Below, in pieces: positions 38,110-47,546 of a DNA stretch of 64,000 nt; position 1 is the first letter of the stretch, and each line of letters opens with the position of its first letter. The notes below the pieces were generated by a model. The model had not been told where the DNA came from. It ran no database searches and saw only the letters and a list, made by a program, of their open reading frames with translations. Made by a program: the position numbers and the translations under genes. Source of the stretch: CBDBND01 sp965262665 (GTDB lineage: Bacteria; Pseudomonadota; Alphaproteobacteria; Rhodospirillales; Rhodospirillaceae); NCBI GenBank assembly GCA_965262665.1, contig OZ253551.1:310001-374000 (forward strand), read 5' to 3'.

Positions 38110-38214
38110 GCGGCGGACCCTATAGGAGCCAGGGTTTCCAGGCAATTGGCGCTCATGCTTGAAGCCGCGCCCCTGCATGCCTACATTGCGCGCATAGCCG
38201 TTTGGATATAGATT

Positions 38215-38562
38215 ATGAATGAACTGAGCCCGGCAGCGTCCATTGTGTTAACCGAACGGGCGGCCGACAAAGTCCAAAGCCTCATCGCTGAAGAAGGCGA
38301 TGACAGATTGATGCTGCGCCTCAGCGTATCGGGTGGCGGCTGTTCGGGCTTTTCTTACGGCTTCAGCCTGGATAGTGAGACCACGGCAGACGACAAGGTG
38401 TTCGAGTTCCATGGGGTCAAACTCGTCATTGACGACATGTCGCTGGATCTCCTCGGCGGCTCGCAAATCGATTATGCCGAAGATCTGCTGGCATCGTCCT
38501 TCCGGGTCTCCAATCCCAACGCCATTTCCACCTGCGGCTGCGGAACCTCCTTCTCGCTCTAA
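38215..38562 (+). CDS. erpA: Iron-sulfur cluster insertion protein (ErpA/HesB family)
   Basis: 115 residues with the three cysteines of A-type carriers (SGGGCSGFSYGF; STCGCGTSFSL). Delivers Fe-S clusters to target proteins. In alphaproteobacteria usually followed by xthA; here about 6 kb of inserted and broken genes lie between them. Confidence 0.93.
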   Translation: MNELSPAASIVLTERAADKVQSLIAEEGDDRLMLRLSVSGGGCSGFSYGFSLDSETTADDKVFEFHGVKLVIDDMSLDLLGGSQIDYAEDLLASSFRVSNPNAISTCGCGTSFSL

Positions 38563-38582
38563 AGTTCTCTACTCTCTAGAAT

Positions 38583-39436
38583 TTAGAAATTCCGATACAG
38601 CGCCCAATCGGAGCACAGCTCCTGGAGCACTCCATAGGCTTGCTGTGTATCGATAGCCCCGTTGCGGCGACGCTGTTCCTGTTTGAAAGCTGAAACCACC
38701 GGTTCAACGCGATTCTGCAGTTCTTGGATGGCCCGGCGCGACCCGGTGTTAACACTGGGGCAAACAGCGGCGGCATTACGCCAAGTTGTTGTTCAATTGA
38801 CTGTCTGATGCGCGGACCGTATTCCCGGACCACCGAATTGTTGATAGCCACATGCTCGTTCTCATGATCGAGGATGGTGCGGTATTCACAGGTGCCGGGG
38901 TGGTATTCCTTCCCGATATAAACCTCGAATTTTTCGAAACCGAAGTTGGCCCGCACCTCATCCAGATAGACACAATACCCGCCCCGCTGCCGCGGGATGG
39001 AGCGGGTGGATGCGGAAAGGGAAAGCGCGATTTCCGCGTAGGTGATGCCGATGGCACACCACCACCGAATTGGAGTTCCCCGACAACATCACGCCGCTGT
39101 TCCTGCCGCCCAGATCGCCGGAGCCGGACCCGGCCGAAAACATCTGGCAGTACCTGCGCCAGACCTACCTGTCGCACCGCGTCTTCGACAGTTACGAAGA
39201 CATCGTCGATGCGGCATGCCACGCCTGGAACAAGCTCATCGACAAGCCCTCGAAAATCATGTCGATTGGTATGCGCAAATGGGCACACGAAGGTCAAATT
39301 CAATGACTGTTGGTATAATGACCTTGGTGTCGAAGGTGAGGCGCACACCTTTCTTGTAAGGCTCGCACAGCTCAGCTTGCGCAACAGCTTCGTTGCTCAA
39401 GACAGATATTAAAAGAACACAGGCTAAGACACGCAT
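38583..39436 (-). pseudogene. Exported protein with DHENEH motif, interrupted by an IS630 remnant
   Basis: The 5' part (39317-39436) starts MRVLACVLLISVLSNEAVAQ, a signal peptide, then LCEPYKKGVRLTFDTK. The 3' part, after the IS remnant, reads GYCVYLDEVRANFGFEKFEV, then ILDHENEHVAINNSVVREYG, and after a frameshift near 38745 ends RAIQELQNRVEPV to TAA at 38583. The DHENEH sequence is reminiscent of zinc-metalloprotease helices, but HExxH is not strictly present. Inactivated three ways: insertion, probable deletion, frameshift. Confidence 0.65.
39049..39316 (+). mobile_element. IS630 remnant (transposase 3' end)
   Basis: 268 bases nearly identical to the 3' end of the IS at 24931-26096, from HTTTELEFPDN of the DDE domain to the terminal GTTGGTAT. 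The 5' two thirds are missing. Confidence 0.85.
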
Positions 39437-39526
39437 GGTGCTTATGTTACCCGTGCGTGTCTTCAGACAAAAGAACCGAGGTTTGTTCAAAAAAGTAGAG
39501 CCCAGAATCTTTCGGCTCCGGGAGGA

Positions 39527-39567
39527 CGAAAATAAATGGGGCCCGAAACCATGCGGTTCCGGGCCCC
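39527..39567 (-). terminator. Intrinsic terminator of the TonB receptor gene
   Basis: On the minus strand GGGGCCCGGAACC-GCAT-GGTTTCGGGCCCC (one mismatch) is followed by ATTTATTTT, 26 bases after the receptor stop codon. Confidence 0.85.
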
Positions 39568-39592
39568 GGGATCCCCTCCCCTGTGACGGGAT

Positions 39593-42192
39593 CTAAAACG
39601 TGATGTTTGTCCTTAGGCCGAAGGTCCGTTTTTCTTGCGGAGAAACGTTCGCACCCCGGAACCCACCAAAGTTGAACGAGTAGTGTTTGAAGTGCGCTCC
39701 GCCGAAGACCGTCTGCCAGGCTGTTTCCTGGAACAGGTTGCGGACGAAGAATTCGATACGGAAGTCATCTTGCGTCAGACCAACACGGGCGTTGGTGACA
39801 AACCAAGATGGACCCCTGAGGAGATTGTCCACGTCGGCCCAGTATTCACCCGAGAAGGAGAAGTCAGCTCGGGCATACCAATCCCAATTACTGTTCAAGG
39901 AATCCGTATAGGTCGTGGACAAGTTAGCCATCAAACCCGGATAACGAAGGGTCTCGTTACCCTTCATGTTGATGAAGCCGCCGTTGACTTGGATCTGGGA
40001 GCGGCTTTGCAGGTCGGTGATCTTGTTGTCCTGCCAACTGATGTTGAGCTGGGTATCCCAGTTCTCGGTGAAAGCCATGCCGGATTCAAACTCAACACCC
40101 CAGAATTCAGAGCTGCCGCCCACCTGCACCGTCAGGCTGTTGGCAAAGTTATTGGGTATCCGGTCACGCAAAAGCGGATCTTCAGAGTCCCGAACGAAGC
40201 TGACCACCAGACCATAGGGCCGGTTCTTCCACTCGTACCACCAGCCAGTCAGGTTGAACCGGGCCCGGCCATCCATCAGCACTTGTTTCCAGCCGACCTC
40301 GAGCGCATCCAGGCGCTGGCTGGGGGTTGATGCCGCAAACTGCCCTTCCTGCAATTGCGAGCGGAACTGATCACACTCGGATGCAGTGGACTGCTGCCCT
40401 GTAATTGGTGACGTGTAGGGCACAAGGAAGTCATCTTCACTGCAGGTCGTCAACAGACCATTGGTCGCGCCGGGCAGAATACCACGGGACGCCTGGGCAT
40501 AGATGGTGGTTTCATCTGTCGGCTGGTAGTTGAGGATGAAACGGGGTACCCAGTCCTTATAGGCCGTCTGATCGAAGAAGGTCGCTTCACCAGCGGTGCG
40601 TTCGTCTTCCGAGTAGCGCACTTCCGCGTCAAAGGTCAGGGTGTGTCGGTGATGTCGTAGGAGATAGACGCGAAGACGCCCTTGACCTTGGCCACGTTGC
40701 CCGACGTCGCCGGCAGGGTGAAGATACCCGGACCACCACCGCAGGCGACGACAAACGGAATGCCGGCGGGTGGTGCGCCGGTGAAATTAAAGCACGACAG
40801 CAGGAGCAATCCGCCGGCGCCGCTGGTGATGAATTCCTGGTCAACATAGGACACGCCCAACAGGCCGCGCAGCCGGTTCTCTTCCGGTGAATTGAGGCGC
40901 GCTTCCACGCTCCAGTCCCGCCCGAATTTCGGGTCGGTGGAGTACCAGGCCTGGAAATCGCTTTGGTCGTAGTCGCGCAGCAAGTTCAGACCCATGTCGT
41001 TCCAGCCGCCGAGGAAGGAAGCTGTCCAACCTTCCAGGCCGCCGCCGAATTCATAATCCGCATTCAAGGAAATCCGGATCTGGTCGCGTCTCATGCCGTA
41101 ACCGTCAATTGATGGCACGCTTTTTACAAACGTTTGACCATCCAAGAACTCACTGATGGCATTCGGCTGCGGGCCTAACAACAGTGCGCCCGTGGACTGG
41201 ACGAGACCGGTCCGGTCCAAAGCCAAATTGGACGGCCGCAACGAGGTTTCTCTGGACAACGGAATCAAGCCGCTTTTGAAGGTCGGTACGTCGCCGCAGA
41301 GGTAGCGTGTCGGGTTGAACGTGCCCGTCGTGCCGTCCACGTTAAACCGCGTTACAGAAGTGCCCGTACACGTGTCTAACTCGTCACCTGTCAACACCCC
41401 GGTCACCGGTGGACCATCGTCGTCTTCCTGGTAATACGCACGGAATTTGAAGGAGAAGTTTTCGCTCGGCTCACCATAGACCGTGGCACTGATGAAACTG
41501 GATGATTCTCGGCCCAGCGTGCCGCCGTCTGTGGCTGTCCATTCACCGCCTCGGCTGTACAGGCGCGCATTGATTTGCAACGCCAGTTTGTCTTCTACGA
41601 TCGGCATGGATGTCAGAACGTTGAAGTCAAATTTTTCGTAAGTTGCCGCGGAAACATCGATCTTGGTTTCATAGTCCGTCAGCGACGGGTTCCTGGTGAT
41701 GAAGTTGATCGCGCCAGCAAAAGTGTTGCGGCCGAAGAAAGCTGACTGCGGGCCCTTGATCACTTCGACCCGTTCCAAGTCCTGCAGGCCAATGGAACTG
41801 GCCGTACCGAGCACGAAAATACCGTCGACGAACAGAGACGTCGGTTGCAGGTGATCCAGGGAGGCGCCCGAGGATACACCGCGCAAGTTGATCAGGGAGT
41901 CCACCCGGCCGCCACGGAAAGCGGAACGTCGGTTGAAGAACTGCATCCCCGCGGTTTGCAAGGCCACGTCACCCAGGTCCTGCATACCGGCATTTTCGAT
42001 GTCCGCCGCCGTAAAGGCGGTGATAGCCAGTGGAATGTCCTGCAGACTCTCAGTCCGCTTACGCGCTGTGACAACGATTTCTTCCAGCGTCACTTGCTGC
42101 GCAAGAGTCGGCGTCGAGACGGTTGTCGTTCCCACCAACGCGGTAAGCGCCGCGGACCCCAACAGTACCGTTTTGACAAAGTTCGATCGCAT
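39593..42192 (-). pseudogene. TonB-dependent outer-membrane receptor, one frameshift
   Basis: About 866 residues if joined. Starts at ATG 42190-42192 (AGGGGA upstream) with a signal peptide (VLLGSAALTALVGTTTVS), TonB box region (LEEIVVTARKRTESLQDIPL), plug domain (GVSSGASLDHLQPTSLFVDG) and a barrel ending in ...FGLRTNITF. The first frame ends at 40636 (SYDITDTP, stop) and the second resumes TFDAEVRYSEDERT; the shift is in ACACACCCTGACC near 40635. Imports an unknown siderophore or other large ligand. The IS1595-family transposon ends 34 bases upstream of the start codon. Confidence 0.85.
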
Positions 42193-42218
42193 ATAAAAAA
42201 TCCCCTGGTAGAACCCCA

Positions 42219-42226
42219 AAAACTTA
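42219..42226. repeat. 8-bp target duplication, left copy
   Basis: AAAACTTA, identical to 44495-44502 on the other side of the transposon. Eight bases is the duplication length known for IS1595-family elements. Confidence 0.95.
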
Positions 42227-42291
42227 CGGGTTTATCCCCTTGACGCAGGTATAATGATTGTCTATATTAAGGTCATAGAAGGAGATGACCG

Positions 42292-43218
42292 ATGGCTATT
42301 CGTACCCGCAAGCCCCGCGCCAAAGCAGACCACAATCCAAGCCGCGCACCAGAATTCTCAGTTCGCGACTTCTTCAACCGCTTCCCCGATGACGATGCGT
42401 GCATCGCACATGTAATGGACGTCCGCTACGGGCTGCGTCATGTGTGCGCAAAGTGCGGACAAGATGCGACCTTCCATCGCCTTGCCAACCGCAAGGCCTA
42501 TTCATGCTCTCGCTGCGGCCATCACGTCTACCCCTGTGCTGGTACGATCTTCGAGGATAGCCGCACGTCGATGCAGCTTTGGTTCTATGCCATCTTTCTA
42601 TTCGTCACGACGCGCCACAGCGTTAGCGGCAAGGAACTGCAACGCACGCTCGGGGTGACCTACAAAACCGCATGGCGTATTGGCCAGAAAGTCCGCCTGC
42701 TCATGTCGAAGGCCGATGGTTTTGAAATTCTGCAAGGACACGTCGAACTAGACGAAGCCTATATCGGAGGTCATCAACCAGGTAAACGCGGTCGGGGTGC
42801 AGCCGGCAAGACCATCGTATTTGGCATGAAGCAACGGGGCGGTCGCATGGAAACTGAGATCGTTCCGAATGTCCGCAAGAAGACACTCCGCGAGGCGACG
42901 CTGCGCACAGTGGAGCCGGGATCCACCGTTTCGACCGACGAACTCATGTCCTACGGTTTACTGAACGCGGATGGCTACAAGCACGGACAGGTGAAGCACG
43001 GAGCGAAGGAATTTGCACGGTATGACAGCACCACAGACGTGGTGCACCACACAAACCATGTCGAAAGCTTCTGGCGGCTATTCAAGTATTCCGTCGCATC
43101 AACACATATTCACGTTTCGGCGAAATACATGGACCGCTATCTGGACGAGTTCACGTTTCGGCAGAACCATCGCGCGAAGGAGAACGCGATGTTCGACCTT
43201 CTGATCGGGGCCGTCTGA
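42292..43218 (+). CDS. IS1595-family transposase (ISXO2 type)
   Basis: 308 residues; GGAG ribosome site. N-terminal zinc ribbon (HVCAKCGQDATFHRL, YSCSRCGHHVY) and DDE-type domain (VELDEAYIGGHQ, STDELMSYGLL, HHTNHVESFWRLFKYSV). Intact. Confidence 0.93.
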   Translation: MAIRTRKPRAKADHNPSRAPEFSVRDFFNRFPDDDACIAHVMDVRYGLRHVCAKCGQDATFHRLANRKAYSCSRCGHHVYPCAGTIFEDSRTSMQLWFYAIFLFVTTRHSVSGKELQRTLGVTYKTAWRIGQKVRLLMSKADGFEILQGHVELDEAYIGGHQPGKRGRGAAGKTIVFGMKQRGGRMETEIVPNVRKKTLREATLRTVEPGSTVSTDELMSYGLLNADGYKHGQVKHGAKEFARYDSTTDVVHHTNHVESFWRLFKYSVASTHIHVSAKYMDRYLDEFTFRQNHRAKENAMFDLLIGAV

Positions 43219-43348
43219 CCATCGTCGCGATGGCAGCAGTGAACTGTTCTTCGTCCGCCGCCTTGACTCCTTCCGCCTCTGATTGGGCTATGAAGTCCTC
43301 TAAGAGATTGTTTTTCAACGCTTCTTTGAGCGATATGGGGTTTGGCAT
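43151..43348 (-). CDS. Small hypothetical protein inside the transposon
   Basis: 65 residues from ATG 43346-43348 with AGGAGC four bases upstream. Reads MPNPISLKEALKNNLLEDFI, then AQSEAEGVKAADEEQFTAAI and a basic, serine-rich tail. Its last 68 bases are antisense to the transposase 3' end. Function unknown; the good ribosome site argues that it is translated. Confidence 0.5.
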   Translation of the reverse strand: MPNPISLKEALKNNLLEDFIAQSEAEGVKAADEEQFTAAIATMVRRPRSEGRTSRSPSRDGSAET

Positions 43349-43416
43349 CTTGCTCCTATGATCCATTACTTGCGGTTAAGAGAATAGCATGCGTACCATA
43401 TGTTCGACAACCGAGA

Positions 43417-44067
43417 GTGATCAGCGTGGCGCAGTCTGACCCCAAAGTCCTTGCCGCATTCAGCGTCGACCATGCGGCGCGGATTACCGGCCTGTCCAAA
43501 TCGCGGCTTACCAGATGGGACCTGTTGGGGTTCTTTCCCCCAGAATATGTGGGAGACGATGATAGGCGAAACCCGTATGCGCGGGTCTATTCTTTCATTG
43601 ATCTTGTTGGTCTTCGGACGCTGAAAATTCTAGCCGACGAGCACCGCATTCCACTTAGTGAGCTGCGGATCGCGGCCCTAGAACTGAAAAAGCGTTCTGA
43701 CCGGCCGTGGTCAAATATACCACTCGCCGTTGTTAAGCGGAGAATCGTCTTTGACCTCGACGCACGTCCCAAAGACACCGCTGGCCAGTTTGTGTTTAAA
43801 CACATCCCTCTCGATCCGATTGCAAAGGAGATAGAGAGAAAGGCCAACCTGCTCCGCAAGCGCGATGGTTCTAAGGTTGGAAGAACAGAGAGGCGTAAGT
43901 TTACCCAGCACAATGCAGAAGTGGTTTCAGGCACAAGGATACCAGTGGCAGCAATTGAGAGTTTCCTAAAGGCTGGTTATACAAATAAGGCGATTATTGA
44001 GGAGTATCCGTCTCTCTCGACACGAGACATAGTGCCTATCCGAAAGAGGGCTAGGGCCGCCGCATAA
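43417..44067 (+). CDS. Antitoxin: HTH domain plus DUF433
   Basis: About 216 residues; GTG at 43417 or 43426 is the likely start. The N-terminus (FSVDHAARITGLSKSRLTRW, DLLGFFPPEY) is MerR-like DNA binding. The C-terminus (EVVSGTRIPVAAIESFLKAG, YTNKAIIEEYPSLSTRDI) is DUF433, the VapB-like antitoxin domain paired with DUF5615 toxins. Fourteen bases before the toxin gene. Likely neutralises the toxin and represses the pair. Confidence 0.8.
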   Translation: MISVAQSDPKVLAAFSVDHAARITGLSKSRLTRWDLLGFFPPEYVGDDDRRNPYARVYSFIDLVGLRTLKILADEHRIPLSELRIAALELKKRSDRPWSNIPLAVVKRRIVFDLDARPKDTAGQFVFKHIPLDPIAKEIERKANLLRKRDGSKVGRTERRKFTQHNAEVVSGTRIPVAAIESFLKAGYTNKAIIEEYPSLSTRDIVPIRKRARAAA

Positions 44068-44081
44068 AGTGGCCTTTCCTC

Positions 44082-44465
44082 ATGAAGTTCTTTTCGGATC
44101 ACTGTGTGACGGAGTCGGTATGTCGCTTTTTGGAAGAGCGCGGGCACGAGGTAATCCGGCTGAGGTCTGTGTTGCCGCCGAATTCGCTAGACCCTCTTGT
44201 GGCAAAATACGCCGAGACAATTGATTCTATTCTAATTACGCATGACGGAGATTTTAGGAAGATAGCCCCTCGGATACCAAATGGGGTAAAAAAGCGCTTC
44301 CGAAAGCTCAGTCGTGTGCAACTAGCATGCGACTATCCAGGCGTGGAGAAACGGGTGGCGGCAGCCTTAAGCCTGATTGAATTTGAGTGGAAGGGAGCCC
44401 AATATCGAAACGACAGGCGCCTGCACATCGTGATCAAGAAGACCGTAATCACGACAAACAGATAA
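44082..44465 (+). CDS. Toxin: DUF5615 PIN-like nuclease
   Basis: 127 residues. MKFFSDHCVTESVCRFLEER, then GHEVIRLRSVLPPNSLDPLV and ILITHDGDFRKIAPR give the PIN-like pattern with acidic residues at Asp6 and in THDGDF. Such toxins probably cleave RNA. Same transcript as the antitoxin. Ends 16 bases before the transposon's right inverted repeat. Confidence 0.8.
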   Translation: MKFFSDHCVTESVCRFLEERGHEVIRLRSVLPPNSLDPLVAKYAETIDSILITHDGDFRKIAPRIPNGVKKRFRKLSRVQLACDYPGVEKRVAAALSLIEFEWKGAQYRNDRRLHIVIKKTVITTNR

Positions 44466-44494
44466 TCTATACGTGCCTACAGGGGATAAACCCG

Positions 44495-44663
44495 AAAACT
44501 TAAGCGGCAGTTTTCACCGTTTCTTCAGAAATAGAAACCGCTCAAACACTCTAAGAAGTTGGTCCAGACCAGTTTTTTTAGCTCCGTTGCAGATTTACAA
44601 CGGTCTGTTCAGACATGCTTTCCTGGCGTATGAGGCTCCCAGACATCCAGATCGAGCGCGCAC
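44495..44663. other. Gap holding the right target duplication
   Basis: AAAACTTA at 44495-44502 is the right copy of the target duplication. The rest, up to xthA, shows no gene. Confidence 0.8.
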
Positions 44664-45443
44664 ATGATTAAAATCGCCACTTGGAACGTGAACTCAATTA
44701 AGGCACGGCTGCCTAACGTGCTAATCTGGCTCAAGGAATTTGCGCCGGACGTGGTCCTTTTGCAGGAAATCAAGACCGTTGATGAGACCTTTCCCCGGCT
44801 CGAGATTGAAGACCTTGGCTATACGATCGAGACCCACGGCCAGAAGACCTATAACGGCGTAGCCCTATTAGCAAAATCACAGGTTGAGGACGTCGTTTGT
44901 GGGTTTCCCGGCGATGAGACCGATGAACAAGCCCGCTATATGGAAGGAACGGTTTTCGGATCGGTCCGGGTCGCTTCCATTTACCTGCCTAACGGCAATC
45001 CCATCGATGGCGATAAGTTCACCTACAAGCTGTCCTGGATGGACCGCCTGCACAGCCACATCCAATCCTGTTTGGCCAGTGACGAAACCTATGTCTTCGG
45101 CGGGGATTACAACGTCATTCCCACCGATGACGACGTTTATGACGCTAAAGTCTTCGCCAAGGACGCCCTGACCCAGCCGGAATCCCGGGCCAGATTTCAG
45201 GCGATCAAGCATCTGGGACTATCGGACGCCTTCAGGGCCTTTAATCACGCGTCCCATCAGTATTCCTACTGGGACTACCAGCGTGGCGCCTGGCAAAAGG
45301 ACAACGGCCTGCTCATCGACCACTTGCTGTTGTCACCCCAGGCGGCTGACCGGCTGGAGTGCGCAGGCATCGACCGGGAGCCCCGCGGCAAAGAAAAGGC
45401 GTCCGACCACACCCCCGTTTGGTGTTGTCTCCGAGAAGAATAG
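44664..45443 (+). CDS. xthA: Exodeoxyribonuclease III
   Basis: 259 residues with KIATWNVNSIKARL, VVLLQEIKTVDE, FGGDYNVIPTDDDVYD and KASDHTPVW, the active-site set of the AP-endonuclease family. Repairs abasic sites. Normally adjacent to erpA in this class. Confidence 0.96.
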   Translation: MIKIATWNVNSIKARLPNVLIWLKEFAPDVVLLQEIKTVDETFPRLEIEDLGYTIETHGQKTYNGVALLAKSQVEDVVCGFPGDETDEQARYMEGTVFGSVRVASIYLPNGNPIDGDKFTYKLSWMDRLHSHIQSCLASDETYVFGGDYNVIPTDDDVYDAKVFAKDALTQPESRARFQAIKHLGLSDAFRAFNHASHQYSYWDYQRGAWQKDNGLLIDHLLLSPQAADRLECAGIDREPRGKEKASDHTPVWCCLREE

Positions 45444-45567
45444 CAAACAATGTTATGATGAGGGTCCGGCAGGCAATCGGTCTTTCCACCGCACTTGAAT
45501 CCGGAGTCCTATGAGCTTGTAATGATTACAGTATTTGGATTTAAAACTACACGATAAGGAAGCGCCA

Positions 45568-46521
45568 ATGACGCTTGTGAAAAACTTTGGGTCCATGACC
45601 CGTCGCCAGTTTTCAAAGAGCCTCAGTGTGGCTGCGACCGCGGCAGCCCTACCCGTTACATTACAAACTCGATCAGCAAATGCGCAGGTTGGATCCATGA
45701 TGGCAAAAAAGATCCCCTCGTCCGGTGAAGACCTTCCGGTTGTCGGGCTTGGCACCTCCAGTTCATTCATTGTTGACCGTTCAGACACCGCTGCCATGGA
45801 TCAACGGAAAGCAGTTATTCAAACGTTATTGGACAACGGTGGAACCATTATCGATACGGCACCCTCCTATCGCGGTTCGGAAGGTGTTGTCGGTGACCTG
45901 TGCCGGGATCTCGATGTCACCGATCAGCCCTTCTTGGCCACAAAAGTCCGCAAGGAGGGCGAGCGGGACGGCTTGAACGAACTCAATGCCTCCTTCGACC
46001 TGCTCCATACGGACAGCATTGATTTGATCCAGGTCCACAATCTGGTGGATACCGACCGCAAGCTCGGGACCATGCGAGAATGGCAGCAGGACGGCCGCTA
46101 TCGGTATATTGGAGTCACCCATTGGCGTCCCGGTGCGCAGGGCGCCCTGGTGCCGGTGATGGAAAACCAGCGTGTCGATTTCGCTCAGTTTCAATACAAC
46201 ATCGAAGAGCGCAGCGCCGAAGACCGCCTGCTCCCCGTCGCTGCGGAACGGGGCGTGGCAACCATGATCAACGTGCCCTTTGGCCGTGGCCGATTGTTTC
46301 GCAATACCCGGGGCAAAGACGTACCAGAGTGGGCCCGCGAATTTGCTTCAAGTTGGGGACAATTCTATTTGAAATTCATTCTGTCCCATCCGGCTGCGAC
46401 TTGCGTCATTCCGGCGACCAGCAAGCCCAAAAATATGGCTGACAACGCCGGCGCTGGACAGGGTCGCTTACCCGATGCCCGGGAACGCCAGCGGATGATC
46501 GACTGGGTGGAAGCGCTATAA
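45568..46521 (+). CDS. Tat-exported aldo/keto reductase
   Basis: 317 residues from ATG 45568 (AAGGA upstream). Tat leader MTRRQFSKSLSVAATAAALP. AKR catalytic set: Asp and Tyr in TIIDTAPSYRGSEG, Lys in FLATKVRKEG, His in IDLIQVHNL. NADPH-site residues near IPATSKPKNMADN. Reduces an unknown aldehyde or ketone in the periplasm. Confidence 0.88.
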   Translation: MTLVKNFGSMTRRQFSKSLSVAATAAALPVTLQTRSANAQVGSMMAKKIPSSGEDLPVVGLGTSSSFIVDRSDTAAMDQRKAVIQTLLDNGGTIIDTAPSYRGSEGVVGDLCRDLDVTDQPFLATKVRKEGERDGLNELNASFDLLHTDSIDLIQVHNLVDTDRKLGTMREWQQDGRYRYIGVTHWRPGAQGALVPVMENQRVDFAQFQYNIEERSAEDRLLPVAAERGVATMINVPFGRGRLFRNTRGKDVPEWAREFASSWGQFYLKFILSHPAATCVIPATSKPKNMADNAGAGQGRLPDARERQRMIDWVEAL

Positions 46522-46557
46522 AACATAGTGAGGTATGTTAACGGCGCATGACGCCGT

Positions 46558-46860
46558 TTATTGACCAAAGAAGTCCCGCAAGATGGCTGCGGTTTCTGCC
46601 GCATGAATGTGCAGAAACCCGTGGGTCCAACCAGGCAGATCGTGGATGCGGGCATTGTCCTTCAAAAGCGGCTTGGCCCGGGGCGTGACCTCCCACACAT
46701 CGTCCTCCGGATTGAGAATGAGCAGCGGATGCGTGGTTTTCTTGAGCGCCGCCGGGAAGTCATAGGCGAGGGCCGCCCGGAACCCCCAATGGGAAATATA
46801 AGCCTGGGTGTTGCTGGCGAAAAACAGGTTCCAGGCCGATTTGCCGGCAGGCATGGCCAT
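46558..46860 (-). pseudogene. Alpha/beta hydrolase, C-terminal fragment
   Basis: Reads SHWGFRAALAYDFPAALKKT, HPLLILNPEDDVWEV (catalytic Asp region) and LPGWTHGFLHIHAAETAAIL (catalytic His). The nucleophile elbow and everything upstream are lost at the junction with an IS630-type fragment near 46861. Confidence 0.75.
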
Positions 46861-47267
46861 TGGAAGACCACCACGTTGACCGCCGGCTTGCGCCTCTCCG
46901 GCCTGGCGGCCCCGATGCTCCTCGACGGGCCGATGCATGGGGCTGCCTTCAAGGCCTATGTGGAACAGGTCCTGGTACCCGAACTCGACCCCGGAGACAG
47001 CGTCGTCATGGCCAACCTGCCCGCCCACAAGGTCGCTGGCATCCGCCAGGCCATCGAAGCCGCCGGCGCAACCCTGCTGTATCTGCCGCCCTACAGTCCC
47101 GACTGCAACCCGATCGAGATGGCCTTCGCCAAACTCAAGGCGCTCCTGAGAAAGGCCGCCGCCAGAACCGCCGACGACCTGTGGGACGCCATTGCCGAGG
47201 CCATCGACGCCTTCACCTCAACCGAATGCGAAAACTACTTCGCCGCCGCCGGATATGATTGGGACTA
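46861..47267 (+). pseudogene. Second IS630-type transposase, C-terminal fragment
   Basis: Reads WKTTTLTAGLRLSGL, LDGPMHGAAFKAYVEQVLVP, VVMANLPAHKVAGIRQAIEA and LLYLPPYSPDCNPIEMAF, ending ENYFAAAGYDWD. A different IS630 subgroup from the copy at 24931. Asp is replaced by Ala in VVMANL, where DNL is usual. Its stop codon coincides with the end of the next IS fragment. Confidence 0.8.
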
Positions 47268-47423
47268 ATACCAACAGTCATTGAATTTGACCTTCGTGTG
47301 CCCATTTGCGCATACCAATCGACATGATTTTCGAGGGCTTGTCGATGAGCTTGTTCCAGGCGTGGTATGCCGCATCGACGATGTCTTCGTAACTGTCGAA
47401 GACGCGGTTCGACAGGTAGGTCT
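47268..47423 (-). mobile_element. IS630 remnant (156 bases)
   Basis: Nearly identical to positions 24931-25086 of the full IS copy, starting at its terminal ATACCAAC. It appears to have inserted at the 3' end of the neighbouring IS630-type gene and then lost most of its length. Confidence 0.85.
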
Positions 47424-47533
47424 ACATAGATGGCGTAGGCGAAGGTCAGTTCATGAAGAAAGATGTAGGCGTAATTGGCCCGCAATAGCGTGCGCAGACC
47501 GCGGCGCTGTTCCCTACGCTTTGCGATGATCAT
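47424..47533 (-). pseudogene. N-terminal stub of a membrane protein (possibly MFS)
   Basis: From ATG 47531-47533, 14 bases after pepP: MIIAKRREQRRGLRTLLRAN, then YAYIFLHELTFAYAIYV, where the IS remnant begins. The pattern recalls the first helix of major-facilitator transporters; only 37 codons are left, so this is tentative. Confidence 0.4.
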
Positions 47534-47546
47534 AGGAGTTTAGCGT

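Larger units (their letters stand above)
42227..44494. mobile_element. IS1595-family transposon carrying a toxin-antitoxin pair
   Basis: 2268 bases with 14-bp perfect terminal inverted repeats (CGGGTTTATCCCCT at 42227-42240 and its complement at 44481-44494) and a perfect 8-bp target duplication. Contents in order: transposase (+), a small minus-strand gene, an HTH-DUF433 antitoxin (+) and a DUF5615 toxin (+). All reading frames are intact, so it is probably recent and may be active. Confidence 0.92.

Noticed and set aside
38958..39384. ORFs antisense to the IS630 remnant
   Set aside because: They mirror the transposase reading and contain no independent motif.
46561..46860. Start of the plus-strand ORF before the IS630-type fragment
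   Set aside because: It is antisense to the hydrolase fragment; transposase similarity begins only near 46861.
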